Made by a program: the position numbers and the translations under genes. This document shows positions 1 through 6,480 of a DNA stretch of 8,435 nucleotides, piece by piece (position 1 is the stretch's first letter; each line of letters opens with the position of its first letter). The notes under the pieces are model-generated. The model was not told the origin of the DNA and did not search any database. It saw nothing but the letters and a program-made list of their open reading frames with translations. Source of the stretch: Lachnospiraceae bacterium. Its GTDB lineage: Bacteria > Bacillota > Clostridia > Lachnospirales > Lachnospiraceae. The stretch is from positions 1 through 8,435 of the forward strand of contig DNJW01000093.1 of the NCBI GenBank assembly GCA_003488965.1. The letters run 5' to 3'.

Positions 1-26
1 TGACGAAGGACTTTCCTATAAGGTGA

Positions 27-55
27 AAAAAGAGTTGTCTCGCGCAACTCTTTTT
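27..55 (-). terminator. Intrinsic terminator after rnfB, symmetric hairpin
   Basis: Perfect 11-bp inverted repeat: AAAAAGAGTTG at 27-37 and CAACTCTTTTT at 45-55, with a 7-nt loop. On the minus strand it begins 24 nt past the rnfB stop codon and runs into six T residues (complement of 26-31), which fits the end of the rnf transcript. On the plus strand it also ends in TTTTT (51-55), so it could stop a rightward gene lying to the left of the window. The T-tracts form part of the stem, which is usual for bidirectional terminators. Confidence 0.8.
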
Positions 56-79
56 CCACATCTTCAAAATACTGCAATT

Positions 80-874
80 CTATCTTTTTATAATCGACTT
101 TCTGGGACATTTCTCCGCACAAGTCCCGCATCCCGTACATTTCCCGTAATCAATTGCTGCATTGAAATCTGCCACCGTAACCGCATCCGAAGGGCAGTTC
201 TTCTTGCACAGCTGACAGCCGATACAGCCGGCGGTACAAGCCTTCATAGTGACCGGCCCTTTATCCTTGGAACTGCACGCCACCGCATACTTGGCATCAT
301 AAGGAACCAGCTCAATTAAATGCTTCGGGCATACCTCCACGCATTTGCCGCAGGCCTTGCAGGCCTCCTTATCCACCACTGCCACTCCGTTTACCACATG
401 GATCGCATCAAAAGGACAGACCGCCACGCAGCTTCCGTAACCAAGACATCCGTAATTGCAGGATTTCGGTCCTCCATTAGGCACAAAAGCGAGCATCCTG
501 CAATCCTCAATCCCGTGATAATCATAATCCACCTTGGCTTTTTCACAATCACCCTGACATTTTACAAAGGCTACCTTCCTCACCGATTCTTCTGCTTCCA
601 CCCCCATAATTCCCGCAATTACCTTGCCTACCGGTTCTCCGCCTACCGGGCATGCATTCACCGGAGCCTCGCCTTTTGCTATGGCAGCGGCCAGGCCCGA
701 ACATCCCGGAAAACCGCATCCGCCGCAATTGTTGCCGGGCAATGCAGCCAATACCGCTTCCTCTTTCTCATCCACTTCTACCTTAAACTTAATCGCAGCA
801 ACGCCCAGAAACAGCCCTACGAAAAGACCGACCCCTCCTACAACCGCCGTTGCCGTAAGCACACCTGTTATCAT
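80..874 (-). CDS. rnfB: Rnf complex subunit RnfB, multi-cluster ferredoxin-like subunit
   Basis: 264 aa. RnfB is the membrane-anchored electron-entry subunit of the Rnf ferredoxin:NAD+ oxidoreductase and is thought to accept electrons from soluble ferredoxin. Residues 5-28 form one N-terminal membrane helix. A [4Fe-4S] domain follows with C50, C53, C58 and C75 (CX2CX4CX16C). Two ferredoxin-like pairs come next: C139/C143/C149/C153 with C172/C175/C178/C182, then C217/C220/C223/C227 with C246/C249/C252/C256, each last Cys followed by Pro. That is 20 canonical ligands, enough for five clusters; C106, C110, C125, C200 and C213 are additional. It is longer than the roughly 190-residue proteobacterial RnfB/RsxB, as expected for clostridial types. 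Last gene of the operon, starting 11 nt after rnfA. A strong AGGAGGTG (887-880) lies 7 nt before the ATG and supports this start. Confidence 0.96.
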   Translation of the reverse strand: MITGVLTATAVVGGVGLFVGLFLGVAAIKFKVEVDEKEEAVLAALPGNNCGGCGFPGCSGLAAAIAKGEAPVNACPVGGEPVGKVIAGIMGVEAEESVRKVAFVKCQGDCEKAKVDYDYHGIEDCRMLAFVPNGGPKSCNYGCLGYGSCVAVCPFDAIHVVNGVAVVDKEACKACGKCVEVCPKHLIELVPYDAKYAVACSSKDKGPVTMKACTAGCIGCQLCKKNCPSDAVTVADFNAAIDYGKCTGCGTCAEKCPRKSIIKR

Positions 875-879
875 CCTGC

Positions 880-887
880 CACCTCCT
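880..887 (-). promoter_or_regulatory. Strong ribosome binding site of rnfB, overlapping the rnfA stop
   Basis: On the minus strand AGGAGGTG occupies 887-880. The rnfA stop codon TAG (888-886) shares its last two bases with it. A ribosome finishing rnfA therefore stops on top of the rnfB Shine-Dalgarno, consistent with coupled translation of the two genes. Confidence 0.85.
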
Positions 888-1464
888 ATAGCAAACCGGA
901 GAACCCGCAGAATGCAATTGCCATCAAGCCTGCAGTGACAAGCACAATCGGCATTCCCTTAAAGGATTCCGGTATATCATTATATTCCATCTTTTCACGG
1001 ATACCCGCCAGAATTACGATAGCAACGGTAAATCCTGCCGCAGTTGCAAAACCGTTTACAATCCCCGTCAATATTCCATATTTTTTCTGCACATTGGTAA
1101 GGGCGATTCCCAATACCGCACAGTTTGTTGTTATCAACGGCAGATAAACTCCCAGAGCCTGATAAAGAGGGGGCATAAATTTCTTTAAGAACATTTCCAC
1201 GAACTGCACCAGCGCCGCAATCACCAGAATAAAAACAATGGTCTGCAGATAAGTCACGCCAAGCTTTTCCAATATAAATTTATAAATTACACCGGAAACT
1301 GCAGAAGCCAGAGTGATTACAAAAATAACCGCAACTCCCATACCCGCCGCCGTATTGGTTTTCTTGGACACTCCAAGGAATGGGCAAAGTCCCAGAAACT
1401 GGCTCAAAACCACATTGTTCACCAGAGAGGAACTAATCAATATAATCAGCAAATCCTTTATCAT
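886..1464 (-). CDS. rnfA: Rnf complex subunit RnfA, integral membrane protein
   Basis: 192 aa, the usual length for RnfA/RsxA. It is almost entirely hydrophobic, with about six membrane segments (roughly residues 5-27, 40-60, 72-92, 102-122, 130-152 and 171-190). It pairs with the homologous RnfE in the membrane core of the ion-translocating complex. C27, in a GLCPFLG motif, and C115, in a TNCAVLG motif, match the two cysteines that, in Rnf and Na+-NQR structures, hold a [2Fe-2S] cluster at the interface with the partner subunit. C186 is extra. The start codon overlaps the rnfE stop as ATGA (1464-1461), suggesting translational coupling. An AAGGAG sequence lies about 9 nt upstream, inside the end of rnfE. 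Confidence 0.97.
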   Translation of the reverse strand: MIKDLLIILISSSLVNNVVLSQFLGLCPFLGVSKKTNTAAGMGVAVIFVITLASAVSGVIYKFILEKLGVTYLQTIVFILVIAALVQFVEMFLKKFMPPLYQALGVYLPLITTNCAVLGIALTNVQKKYGILTGIVNGFATAAGFTVAIVILAGIREKMEYNDIPESFKGMPIVLVTAGLMAIAFCGFSGLL

Positions 1465-1580
1465 TTCTGTTCACTCTCCTTTCCTTCTCCGTAAAACCTA
1501 TGGCTGCATCCCTTTTCATTGCAGTTCATACAGTCCTCGCTGCATCCTGACTGCATTTTTGACATATCCTTTCCCTTCTT
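1461..1580 (-). other. Cysteine-rich C-terminal tail of RnfE with possible internal start
   Basis: This stretch encodes the hydrophilic end of RnfE, with C213, C217, C220 and C225 within 13 residues. An in-frame ATG (1565-1563, RnfE Met206) is preceded by AAGGG (1577-1573) with 7 nt between, a usable ribosome-binding spacing. A separate 34-residue Cys-rich peptide could therefore be made from the same frame. The tail as part of RnfE is seen directly; metal binding and internal translation are inference. Confidence 0.5.
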
Positions 1581-2180
1581 CTCCCCGTTTATCCTTATCT
1601 TGTTCTGAACCGCAGTAAGTGCTGCCAGCACAAAGAAAGCACCGGGGGCCATAATAAAGATGGCGCAAGGCACATAGGAATCCGGCATAATATGCAGCCC
1701 GAAAATTTCTCCCGCACCAATCAGCTCCCTGACCGCACCGATACAAGTTAAGGCAAAGGAAAATCCAAGCCCCATGCCGATTCCATCAAACAAGGAAGGA
1801 ATCACTGGATTTTTGGATGCATAGGCCTCCGCCCTTCCTAAAATAATACAGTTTACCACAATAAGAGGAATATATAATCCCAGCGCATCATACAGAGCCG
1901 GAATAAACCCTTCCAGAAGCAGTTCTACCATTGTCACAAAAGAAGCGATGATAACGATAAAAGCGGGTATTCTCACCTTATCGGGAATGATATTCCTGAG
2001 CAGGGAAATAATCATATTACTGAGGGCAAGAACTACCATCGTTGTAAGTCCCATACCCAGACCGTTCATTGCCGATGTGGTTACCGCCAGCGTCGGGCAC
2101 ATGCCCAGCATCAGCACAAAGGTAGGATTTTCTTTTACCAGTCCGTTGTACAGCCGTTCCATAGCATTGCTGTTATTCAT
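1461..2180 (-). CDS. rnfE: Rnf complex subunit RnfE, integral membrane protein with Cys-rich tail
   Basis: 239 aa. RnfE is the homologue and partner of RnfA in the membrane core. About six hydrophobic segments cover residues 20-193. C28 (GMCPTLA) and C111 (VNCIILG) are the expected ligands of the membrane [2Fe-2S] cluster shared with RnfA. After the last membrane helix there is a hydrophilic extension, roughly residues 194-239, with four cysteines at 213, 217, 220 and 225 (CX3CX2CX4C). This tail is not part of the membrane core and its role is unknown to me. The start ATG overlaps the end of rnfG by 8 nt (ATGAATAA) and has a GGAGG-type Shine-Dalgarno inside rnfG. The end overlaps rnfA by 4 nt. 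Identity as RnfE rather than RnfA rests on operon order, the extra tail and the CPTLA motif. Confidence 0.96.
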   Translation of the reverse strand: MNNSNAMERLYNGLVKENPTFVLMLGMCPTLAVTTSAMNGLGMGLTTMVVLALSNMIISLLRNIIPDKVRIPAFIVIIASFVTMVELLLEGFIPALYDALGLYIPLIVVNCIILGRAEAYASKNPVIPSLFDGIGMGLGFSFALTCIGAVRELIGAGEIFGLHIMPDSYVPCAIFIMAPGAFFVLAALTAVQNKIRINGEKKGKDMSKMQSGCSEDCMNCNEKGCSHRFYGEGKESEQK

Positions 2181-2820
2181 TGCCGTCTCCTCCTTCCCTT
2201 AACATTTCCCTGAAATAATACAGCCCGGCATTGACCCCATTGGTCACTGCATTGGTAGTAATCGTAGCGCCGCTGATGGCATCAATCTGATTCTCCTGCA
2301 TCGCACCGGATTTTACATATGTAAAACTCTCCGCGTTTTTATTCACAAACTGGGGTTTTAATACCTCTTCCGCACGCATTCCCAGACCGGCTGTTTCCGA
2401 TATGGACAGAATGGAAATCCCGTTCAGTGTGCCGTCATTCCTTACCCCCATCATAAATTCGATATCTCCGCCGTAGCCTTCATGACTGGTCACGGTAATC
2501 ACAAAACCAAGCAGATTGCCGCCATCATCTTTGGCTTTCATAATTTCCCCGATCTCTGCTCCTTCAAACCCCTGTTCCGCCCAGCCTTCCGGCAATGCCG
2601 TACTCTCCTGCTGTTTCTCTCCATCCAGAACCGCTATTGCTTCAAAAGAAGCCGCATCCTGGAATACCTCCATGCATGCCTCCTGCTTTGCCCTTTCCTT
2701 CTGCACCGCAATCGGCTCCTTTGTCACCTGATATACCGCTCCGAGAACAAGGCCGGCAATCAATGTAATCGCAAATAAAATCATTGCATCCTTTACCATA
2801 CTGCTTTTTTGGTTATTCAT
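2173..2820 (-). CDS. rnfG: Rnf complex subunit RnfG, covalent-FMN electron carrier
   Basis: 215 aa, the normal size for RnfG. One N-terminal membrane helix spans about residues 12-30; the rest is an extracytoplasmic FMN-binding domain. The sequence DAISGATITTNAV carries the S-G-A-T motif, in which Thr186 is the expected site of the phosphoester-linked FMN. A GYGGDI motif near residue 116 and SETAGLG near 151-157 match the conserved FMN-binding-domain core (ETPGLG in many homologues; Ala replaces Pro here). RnfG relays electrons across the membrane part of the complex. Its ATG overlaps the rnfD stop as ATGA (2820-2817), with an AAGGGGG ribosome binding site about 9 nt upstream; its end overlaps rnfE by 8 nt. 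Confidence 0.96.
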   Translation of the reverse strand: MNNQKSSMVKDAMILFAITLIAGLVLGAVYQVTKEPIAVQKERAKQEACMEVFQDAASFEAIAVLDGEKQQESTALPEGWAEQGFEGAEIGEIMKAKDDGGNLLGFVITVTSHEGYGGDIEFMMGVRNDGTLNGISILSISETAGLGMRAEEVLKPQFVNKNAESFTYVKSGAMQENQIDAISGATITTNAVTNGVNAGLYYFREMLREGGDGNE

Positions 2821-3752
2821 GCCCGTTTTCCCCCTTTCGTACCGAATGCCTTCGGAAGGGTTGTTTTTTCAATCAAAGGCACCAGAAGGTTGCCGATGAT
2901 AATCGCATAGGAAACTCCTTCGGAAGAAGGCCCGAAAATACGGAAAATCCCTGTCAATATACCCAGCAATATGCCGTACACATACTGTCCGTTCTTTGTA
3001 ATCGGCCTCGTGACATAATCCGTCGCCATGAAAAATGCGCCTAACATCAGACCGCCGCCAGCCAGCTGGGCGCTTATGTATGCAGGGTCGAAACCATGCC
3101 CTCCGAACAGGCAGGCGAATATTACAAAGCTCACGATGTAACTGCCCGGAATACGTAAATCAATCACACCGAGAAGAATCAGGAAGCAGGCTCCCAATAC
3201 AATCGCAATCATCGAAGTCTCCCCTATCGTACCGGAGGTTTTTCCGATTACCATGGATAAAATATCCACCGGTTCCCCTGCCTTAATAGCCGCCAGAGGA
3301 GTCGCCCCCGTATAGGCATCGCATTCAAAATTTGTCATAATGGATGTAAAGGAAATCAGCAGAAAACATCTTGCTGCCAGTGCAGGGTTCATAAAATTCT
3401 GCCCCAGCCCGCCAAAAAGCATCTTTACTACCAGAATAGCAAACACGCCGCCGATTACCCCTATCCACCAGGGAGCGCTGGAGGGCAGGTTCAGCGCCAG
3501 CAAAAGGCCCGTCACCACCGCCGAATAATCCCCGATTGTTATCTTTTTATTCATTAATTTCTCATAGGCAAACTCTGTAAAAACAGTACTCGCCACTGTC
3601 ACCACTATCAATATAAGCGCATCTATCCCAAAATTGTAGATACCGAAGCCCGCCGCCGGGAGAAGGGCAATCACCACCGCCTGCATAATACTGCTGGTGG
3701 TTACCTTGCTTCTTACATGGGGATTGGATGACACCTTCATCAAATCGCTCAC
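2817..3752 (-). CDS. rnfD: Rnf complex subunit RnfD, membrane flavoprotein
   Basis: 311 aa, the typical RnfD/NqrB-family core length, with many hydrophobic segments from residue 22 to about 293. The DAYTGATPL stretch contains the T-G-A-T motif, with Thr151 the expected covalent FMN attachment site. Other family hallmarks are SSNPHV at the N-terminus, the GLGQNFMNPALAARCF segment (115-130) and ATDYVTRPI near 243-251. In the complex it takes part in ion translocation with RnfG, RnfE and RnfA. The start is a GTG (3752-3750): GGAGG at 3765-3761 sits 8 nt upstream, whereas the in-frame ATG at codon 5 would be about 20 nt away. It lies 34 nt downstream of rnfC and overlaps rnfG by 4 nt. Confidence 0.95.
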   Translation of the reverse strand: MSDLMKVSSNPHVRSKVTTSSIMQAVVIALLPAAGFGIYNFGIDALILIVVTVASTVFTEFAYEKLMNKKITIGDYSAVVTGLLLALNLPSSAPWWIGVIGGVFAILVVKMLFGGLGQNFMNPALAARCFLLISFTSIMTNFECDAYTGATPLAAIKAGEPVDILSMVIGKTSGTIGETSMIAIVLGACFLILLGVIDLRIPGSYIVSFVIFACLFGGHGFDPAYISAQLAGGGLMLGAFFMATDYVTRPITKNGQYVYGILLGILTGIFRIFGPSSEGVSYAIIIGNLLVPLIEKTTLPKAFGTKGGKRA

Positions 3753-3760
3753 TTTTTGTA

Positions 3761-3765
3761 CCTCC
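3761..3765 (-). promoter_or_regulatory. Ribosome binding site deciding the GTG start of rnfD
   Basis: GGAGG on the minus strand (complement of cctcc) is 8 nt upstream of the GTG at 3752-3750. This spacing is optimal for GTG and too long for the ATG four codons later, so GTG is chosen as the start. Confidence 0.8.
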
Positions 3766-3786
3766 TATTATTCTGTCCGCTACCGT

Positions 3787-5130
3787 TTAGCTTTTTGCCT
3801 TCTGCTGCGCAGGCTTTTTATTCCGCTTTGCCAGCTGCATCTTGCGCATGGATTTAATCATCTGTGTCAGCGGTCTCTTGGCAGGGCATACAAAACTGCA
3901 GCATCCGCATTCGCAGCATTCCATGCCGTTGTGGGAAAGAAAAGCCTCTTCGTTATAATGCTCCGCAAAATCCGCCAGCTTTCTCGGCACCACCCTGCCC
4001 GGGCATACTTCCACACATTTGCCGCAATTAATGCATGCACTGGGTTCCATCTTGGAAACATCATCCTGTGTTAAACATAAAAGTGCTGAAGCCGTTTTGG
4101 TAGTAGGCACATCTAAATCAAAAATACCGAAGCCCATCATCGGCCCCCCGGAAACAATTTTCACCGGATTCTCCTTAAACCCGCCTGCTTCCTCCACCAG
4201 TTCATGGTAATTCGTCCCAATCCGTACAATAAAATTCCGCGGGTCCGCAATAGCATCCCCGGTTACCGTTACAATCCGGTTCATTAAGGGCTTCCCAAGC
4301 ATAACCGCATGGTAAATAGCAACAATCGTATCTACATTATCCACCACACAGCCGGCATCTGCCGGAAGCATACTGGAATTTATGCTCCTTCCGGTGGTGG
4401 CATATATAATCTGACGCTCCGCCCCCTGAGGATATTTTGTTTTCAGCGCTTTGACACTGATTCTTGTATCGTCTTTTGTCAGTTTCTTCAAAAGCTCAAT
4501 ACAGTCCGGTTTGTTATCCTCTACCGCCAGAATTCCTCTCGCATTGTCAAACAGACGCAGCATGATTTTCAGCCCTTCTACAAGCTTTTCCGGCTCTTCT
4601 ATCATTCTCCTGTAATCAGATGTAAGATAAGGTTCGCATTCTGCACAGTTTGCTATCACATAATCTATTTTCTCCGGTTCCTTCGGCGACAGCTTAATAA
4701 AAGTAGGAAAGCCTGCGCCACCCATGCCGACAACCCCTGCTTCCTTTACCCTTGCAATAATTTCTTCCTTGGACAGCTGGTCTGCCGATTCCACCGGTGA
4801 ATATTCCACTTCATCATATTTCCCGTCGTTCTCTATCACGATGCTCATTACATTATCCCCAGTTACCACGCGCCTAGGTTCAATCGCCTTTACCGTTCCC
4901 GACACAGTAGCATAAATCGGGGCGGATACAAATCCAGAAGCCTCCGCAATCTTCTGTCCGGTCAATACATAGTCCCCCTTCGCCACAACCGGCGCCGCAG
5001 GGGCTCCAATATGCTGGGACAACGGATATACCAAATCCCCTTTGGGCAGCACTGCCTTTATCGGCTTATCCTTGGACAAATCTTTCCCGTCATAAGGATG
5101 GATGCCGCCCACAAATGTTAACTTTGCCAT
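3787..5130 (-). CDS. rnfC: Rnf complex subunit RnfC, NADH/FMN and iron-sulfur subunit
   Basis: 447 aa, within the usual clostridial RnfC range. It is the peripheral cytoplasmic subunit where electrons are delivered to NAD+. The N-terminus has the family GGIHPYDGK motif, followed by a biotin-carboxyl-carrier-like sandwich region (about residues 28-100). The NuoF-like flavin/nucleotide domain shows VVGMGGAGFPT at 133-143 and the NCAECEPYLTSDYR stretch at 161-174. Two CX2CX2CX3CP clusters near the C-terminus bind [4Fe-4S]: C366/C369/C372/C376 and C405/C408/C411/C415. The tail is short and Lys-rich, lacking the long Ala/Lys repeat extension of many proteobacterial RnfC proteins. It is the first gene of the operon; a GAAGGGTGA-type ribosome binding site precedes the ATG. 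rnfD follows 34 nt later. Confidence 0.97.
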   Translation of the reverse strand: MAKLTFVGGIHPYDGKDLSKDKPIKAVLPKGDLVYPLSQHIGAPAAPVVAKGDYVLTGQKIAEASGFVSAPIYATVSGTVKAIEPRRVVTGDNVMSIVIENDGKYDEVEYSPVESADQLSKEEIIARVKEAGVVGMGGAGFPTFIKLSPKEPEKIDYVIANCAECEPYLTSDYRRMIEEPEKLVEGLKIMLRLFDNARGILAVEDNKPDCIELLKKLTKDDTRISVKALKTKYPQGAERQIIYATTGRSINSSMLPADAGCVVDNVDTIVAIYHAVMLGKPLMNRIVTVTGDAIADPRNFIVRIGTNYHELVEEAGGFKENPVKIVSGGPMMGFGIFDLDVPTTKTASALLCLTQDDVSKMEPSACINCGKCVEVCPGRVVPRKLADFAEHYNEEAFLSHNGMECCECGCCSFVCPAKRPLTQMIKSMRKMQLAKRNKKPAQQKAKS

Positions 5131-5181
5131 TTGTCACCCTTCTTTCTCTCAGAATTCAAAAGTCACCGAACGCGACAACTT

Positions 5182-5209
5182 TTAATAACAATATACTATT
5201 TTTCTACAA
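5182..5209 (-). promoter_or_regulatory. Weak candidate promoter for the rnf operon
   Basis: On the minus strand TTGTAG (5209-5204) and TATTAA (5187-5182) are spaced by 16 nt, with 3/6 and 4/6 consensus matches. A better -10-like TATATT (5195-5190) is nearby but lacks a recognisable -35. The rnf operon must start in the 155-nt gap or be read from further right; no strong sigma-A promoter is evident by eye. Confidence 0.2.
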
Positions 5210-5216
5210 AAAATAC

Positions 5217-5245
5217 TACTGAAATTTGAAAAAACATGATAAAAT
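5217..5245 (+). promoter_or_regulatory. Candidate extended -10 promoter for the YprB-like gene
   Basis: TGATAAAAT at 5237-5245 fits an extended -10 element (TGnTATAAT with one mismatch in the hexamer). The -35 region at 5217-5222 (TACTGA) is poor, as is common with extended -10 promoters. Transcription would begin near 5252, leaving a leader of about 34 nt before the ATG at 5286. Confidence 0.4.
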
Positions 5246-5285
5246 AAACAAAGAAATATTTTACCAGAAAGGATAGATATACATT

Positions 5286-6398
5286 ATGAGAATTTTAAGG
5301 CAAACCATATATATCCCAGAACTCAGTTATCCTCTGGAAAAAATTGCGCCTATTGACAAAATTCTGTTTCTTGATATAGAGACCACCGGTTTTACCGCCA
5401 AAAGTTCTTCCCTCTACATGATTGGCACCGCCTACTGGGAAAACGGCAAATGGTATATCAGACAGTGGTTCGCAAATAATTACGAAGACGAGGAAGAAAT
5501 ATTGTCCTCCTTTTTCCGCTTTGCTGAAAAATATACCCATATCATACATTTTAACGGCAATAATTTTGATTTGCCTTATTTGCTCCAAAAATGCACACAG
5601 TTTAAACTGCCCTATAACTTTGACGGCTTTGAAGGAATTGATATTTACCGCCGGATTGCCCCTTATAAATCCTTCCTGCGGATTCCAAACTGCAAACAGA
5701 AGACACTGGAGCAGTTTCTCGGCATAGAACGGGAAGATACCTATAGCGGCGGCGAACTCATCAGCGTATACCACACCTATATGGAAACCCCTACTGATTT
5801 CGGTCTGCAGGCGCTGGCTCTTCATAACGCAGACGACATCAAAGGAATGCTTCAGGTTCTTCCCCTGCTTGCCTTCTATGATCTGCTGAACGAACTGCCC
5901 CGCCCTAAAAAAGTACAGGCAAACTATTACAGCGATATGAACGGCGACAGGCATCAGGAACTGATTATGAAACTGACCCTGCCCTCACCGCTTCCCCGTC
6001 CTCTTTCCGGCACCGCAGAGGGCTGCTATTTCAAAGGAGAAGGCAGCGAAGGGAATTTACGTGTTCCCCTTTACGAAGAAGAAATGAAATACTTTTATTC
6101 CAATTATAAAAATTATTACTATCTGCCCGAGGAAGACACTGCCATCCATAAATCAGTGGCCTCATACGTAGATAAAAGCCACCGGGTTCAAGCAACCGCC
6201 AAAAACTGTTATACCCGCAAGCTTTCTTCCTATCTGCCCCAATGGGACATGCTCTTCCAGCCTTTCTTTAAAAGAAGGTATGAGGACAGGGATATTTTTT
6301 TTGAGCTGACCGAAGAAATGAAAACAAAACGGGAACTTTTTTCAACATATGCAGGGCATGTGATAAATATGATTGCGGATTCCTACCGTCAGGTTTAA
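5286..6398 (+). CDS. YprB-like ribonuclease H-fold protein, predicted 3'-5' exonuclease
   Basis: 370 aa. The N-terminal half (about residues 24-205) matches the YprB/RNase_H_2 type of DEDD exonuclease fold. D30 and E32 lie in LFLDIETTGF, D95 in FNGNNFDLPYLL and D184 in LALHNADDIKGM; these four acidic residues are in the right order to bind two catalytic metals. A nucleic-acid 3'-5' exonuclease activity is therefore predicted, but the substrate is unknown. The second half (about 206-370) has no fold I can name; it includes a YKNYYYLPEEDTAIHKSVA stretch (274-292) that looks constrained. The gene is monocistronic, diverging from rnfC and converging on cheR. A weak AGAAAGGA ribosome binding site lies about 12 nt before the ATG. 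A link to Rnf is not implied beyond adjacency. Confidence 0.85.
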   Translation: MRILRQTIYIPELSYPLEKIAPIDKILFLDIETTGFTAKSSSLYMIGTAYWENGKWYIRQWFANNYEDEEEILSSFFRFAEKYTHIIHFNGNNFDLPYLLQKCTQFKLPYNFDGFEGIDIYRRIAPYKSFLRIPNCKQKTLEQFLGIEREDTYSGGELISVYHTYMETPTDFGLQALALHNADDIKGMLQVLPLLAFYDLLNELPRPKKVQANYYSDMNGDRHQELIMKLTLPSPLPRPLSGTAEGCYFKGEGSEGNLRVPLYEEEMKYFYSNYKNYYYLPEEDTAIHKSVASYVDKSHRVQATAKNCYTRKLSSYLPQWDMLFQPFFKRRYEDRDIFFELTEEMKTKRELFSTYAGHVINMIADSYRQV

Positions 6399-6431
6399 AA
6401 AATTGTTGTTGTTGATGGCAGATTGCACAAA

Positions 6432-6469
6432 AACAGGCAAGTTTTCCATATACGGGAAACTTGCCTGTT
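6432..6469. terminator. Shared bidirectional terminator between convergent genes
   Basis: A 16-bp stem is formed by 6432-6447 and 6454-6469, with one G-U pair and a 6-nt loop (ATATAC). On the minus strand it is followed by TTTTT (complement of 6429-6433), which suits the cheR end. On the plus strand a shorter TTTT follows at 6472-6475. It lies 33 nt after the YprB-like stop and 11 nt past the cheR stop, so it probably ends both transcripts. Confidence 0.8.
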
Positions 6470-6480
6470 GCTTTTATCAT

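Noticed and set aside
1..26. End of a gene to the left of the window
   Set aside because: Only about 25 nt precede the terminator hairpin and nothing in them can be recognised; a starting TGA alone is not evidence.
320..1147. Long open frame on the plus strand (275 codons) across rnfB and rnfA
   Set aside because: It lies antisense to two genes with clear family motifs, has a low-complexity composition rich in His, Arg and Ser, no recognisable domain and no ribosome binding site; it is a shadow frame.
4309..4800. 163-codon plus-strand frame antisense to rnfC
   Set aside because: It is fully inside the well-supported rnfC coding region, and its composition is that of a reverse-complement shadow with no motif.
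3787..5130. Alternative reading of rnfC as NADH-quinone oxidoreductase NuoF
   Set aside because: The GGIHPYDGK N-terminus, two adjacent CX2CX2CX3CP motifs and the following rnfD-G-E-A-B order identify RnfC; NuoF has a single different cluster motif.
2173..5130. Alternative reading of the operon as Na+-NQR (nqr)
   Set aside because: RnfC has two ferredoxin-type clusters not found in NqrA, a multi-cluster RnfB is present, and no NqrF is seen.
5161..5180. Imperfect dyad AGTCACC...CGACAACT as an operator or hairpin upstream of rnfC
   Set aside because: Pairing depends on several G-U pairs with a short loop and does not resemble any operator I know; it is too weak to call.
5174..5191. Possible Rex (NADH-sensing repressor) operator upstream of rnfC
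   Set aside because: TTGTTAT on the minus strand (5191-5185) resembles one half of TTGTTAAN4TTAACAA, but the second half-site is absent (AGTTGTC in its place), so it does not qualify as an operator.
5295..5954. 219-codon open frame on the minus strand inside the YprB-like gene
   Set aside because: The plus-strand frame carries the conserved DEDD residues. The reverse frame has no family motif and starts with no Shine-Dalgarno.
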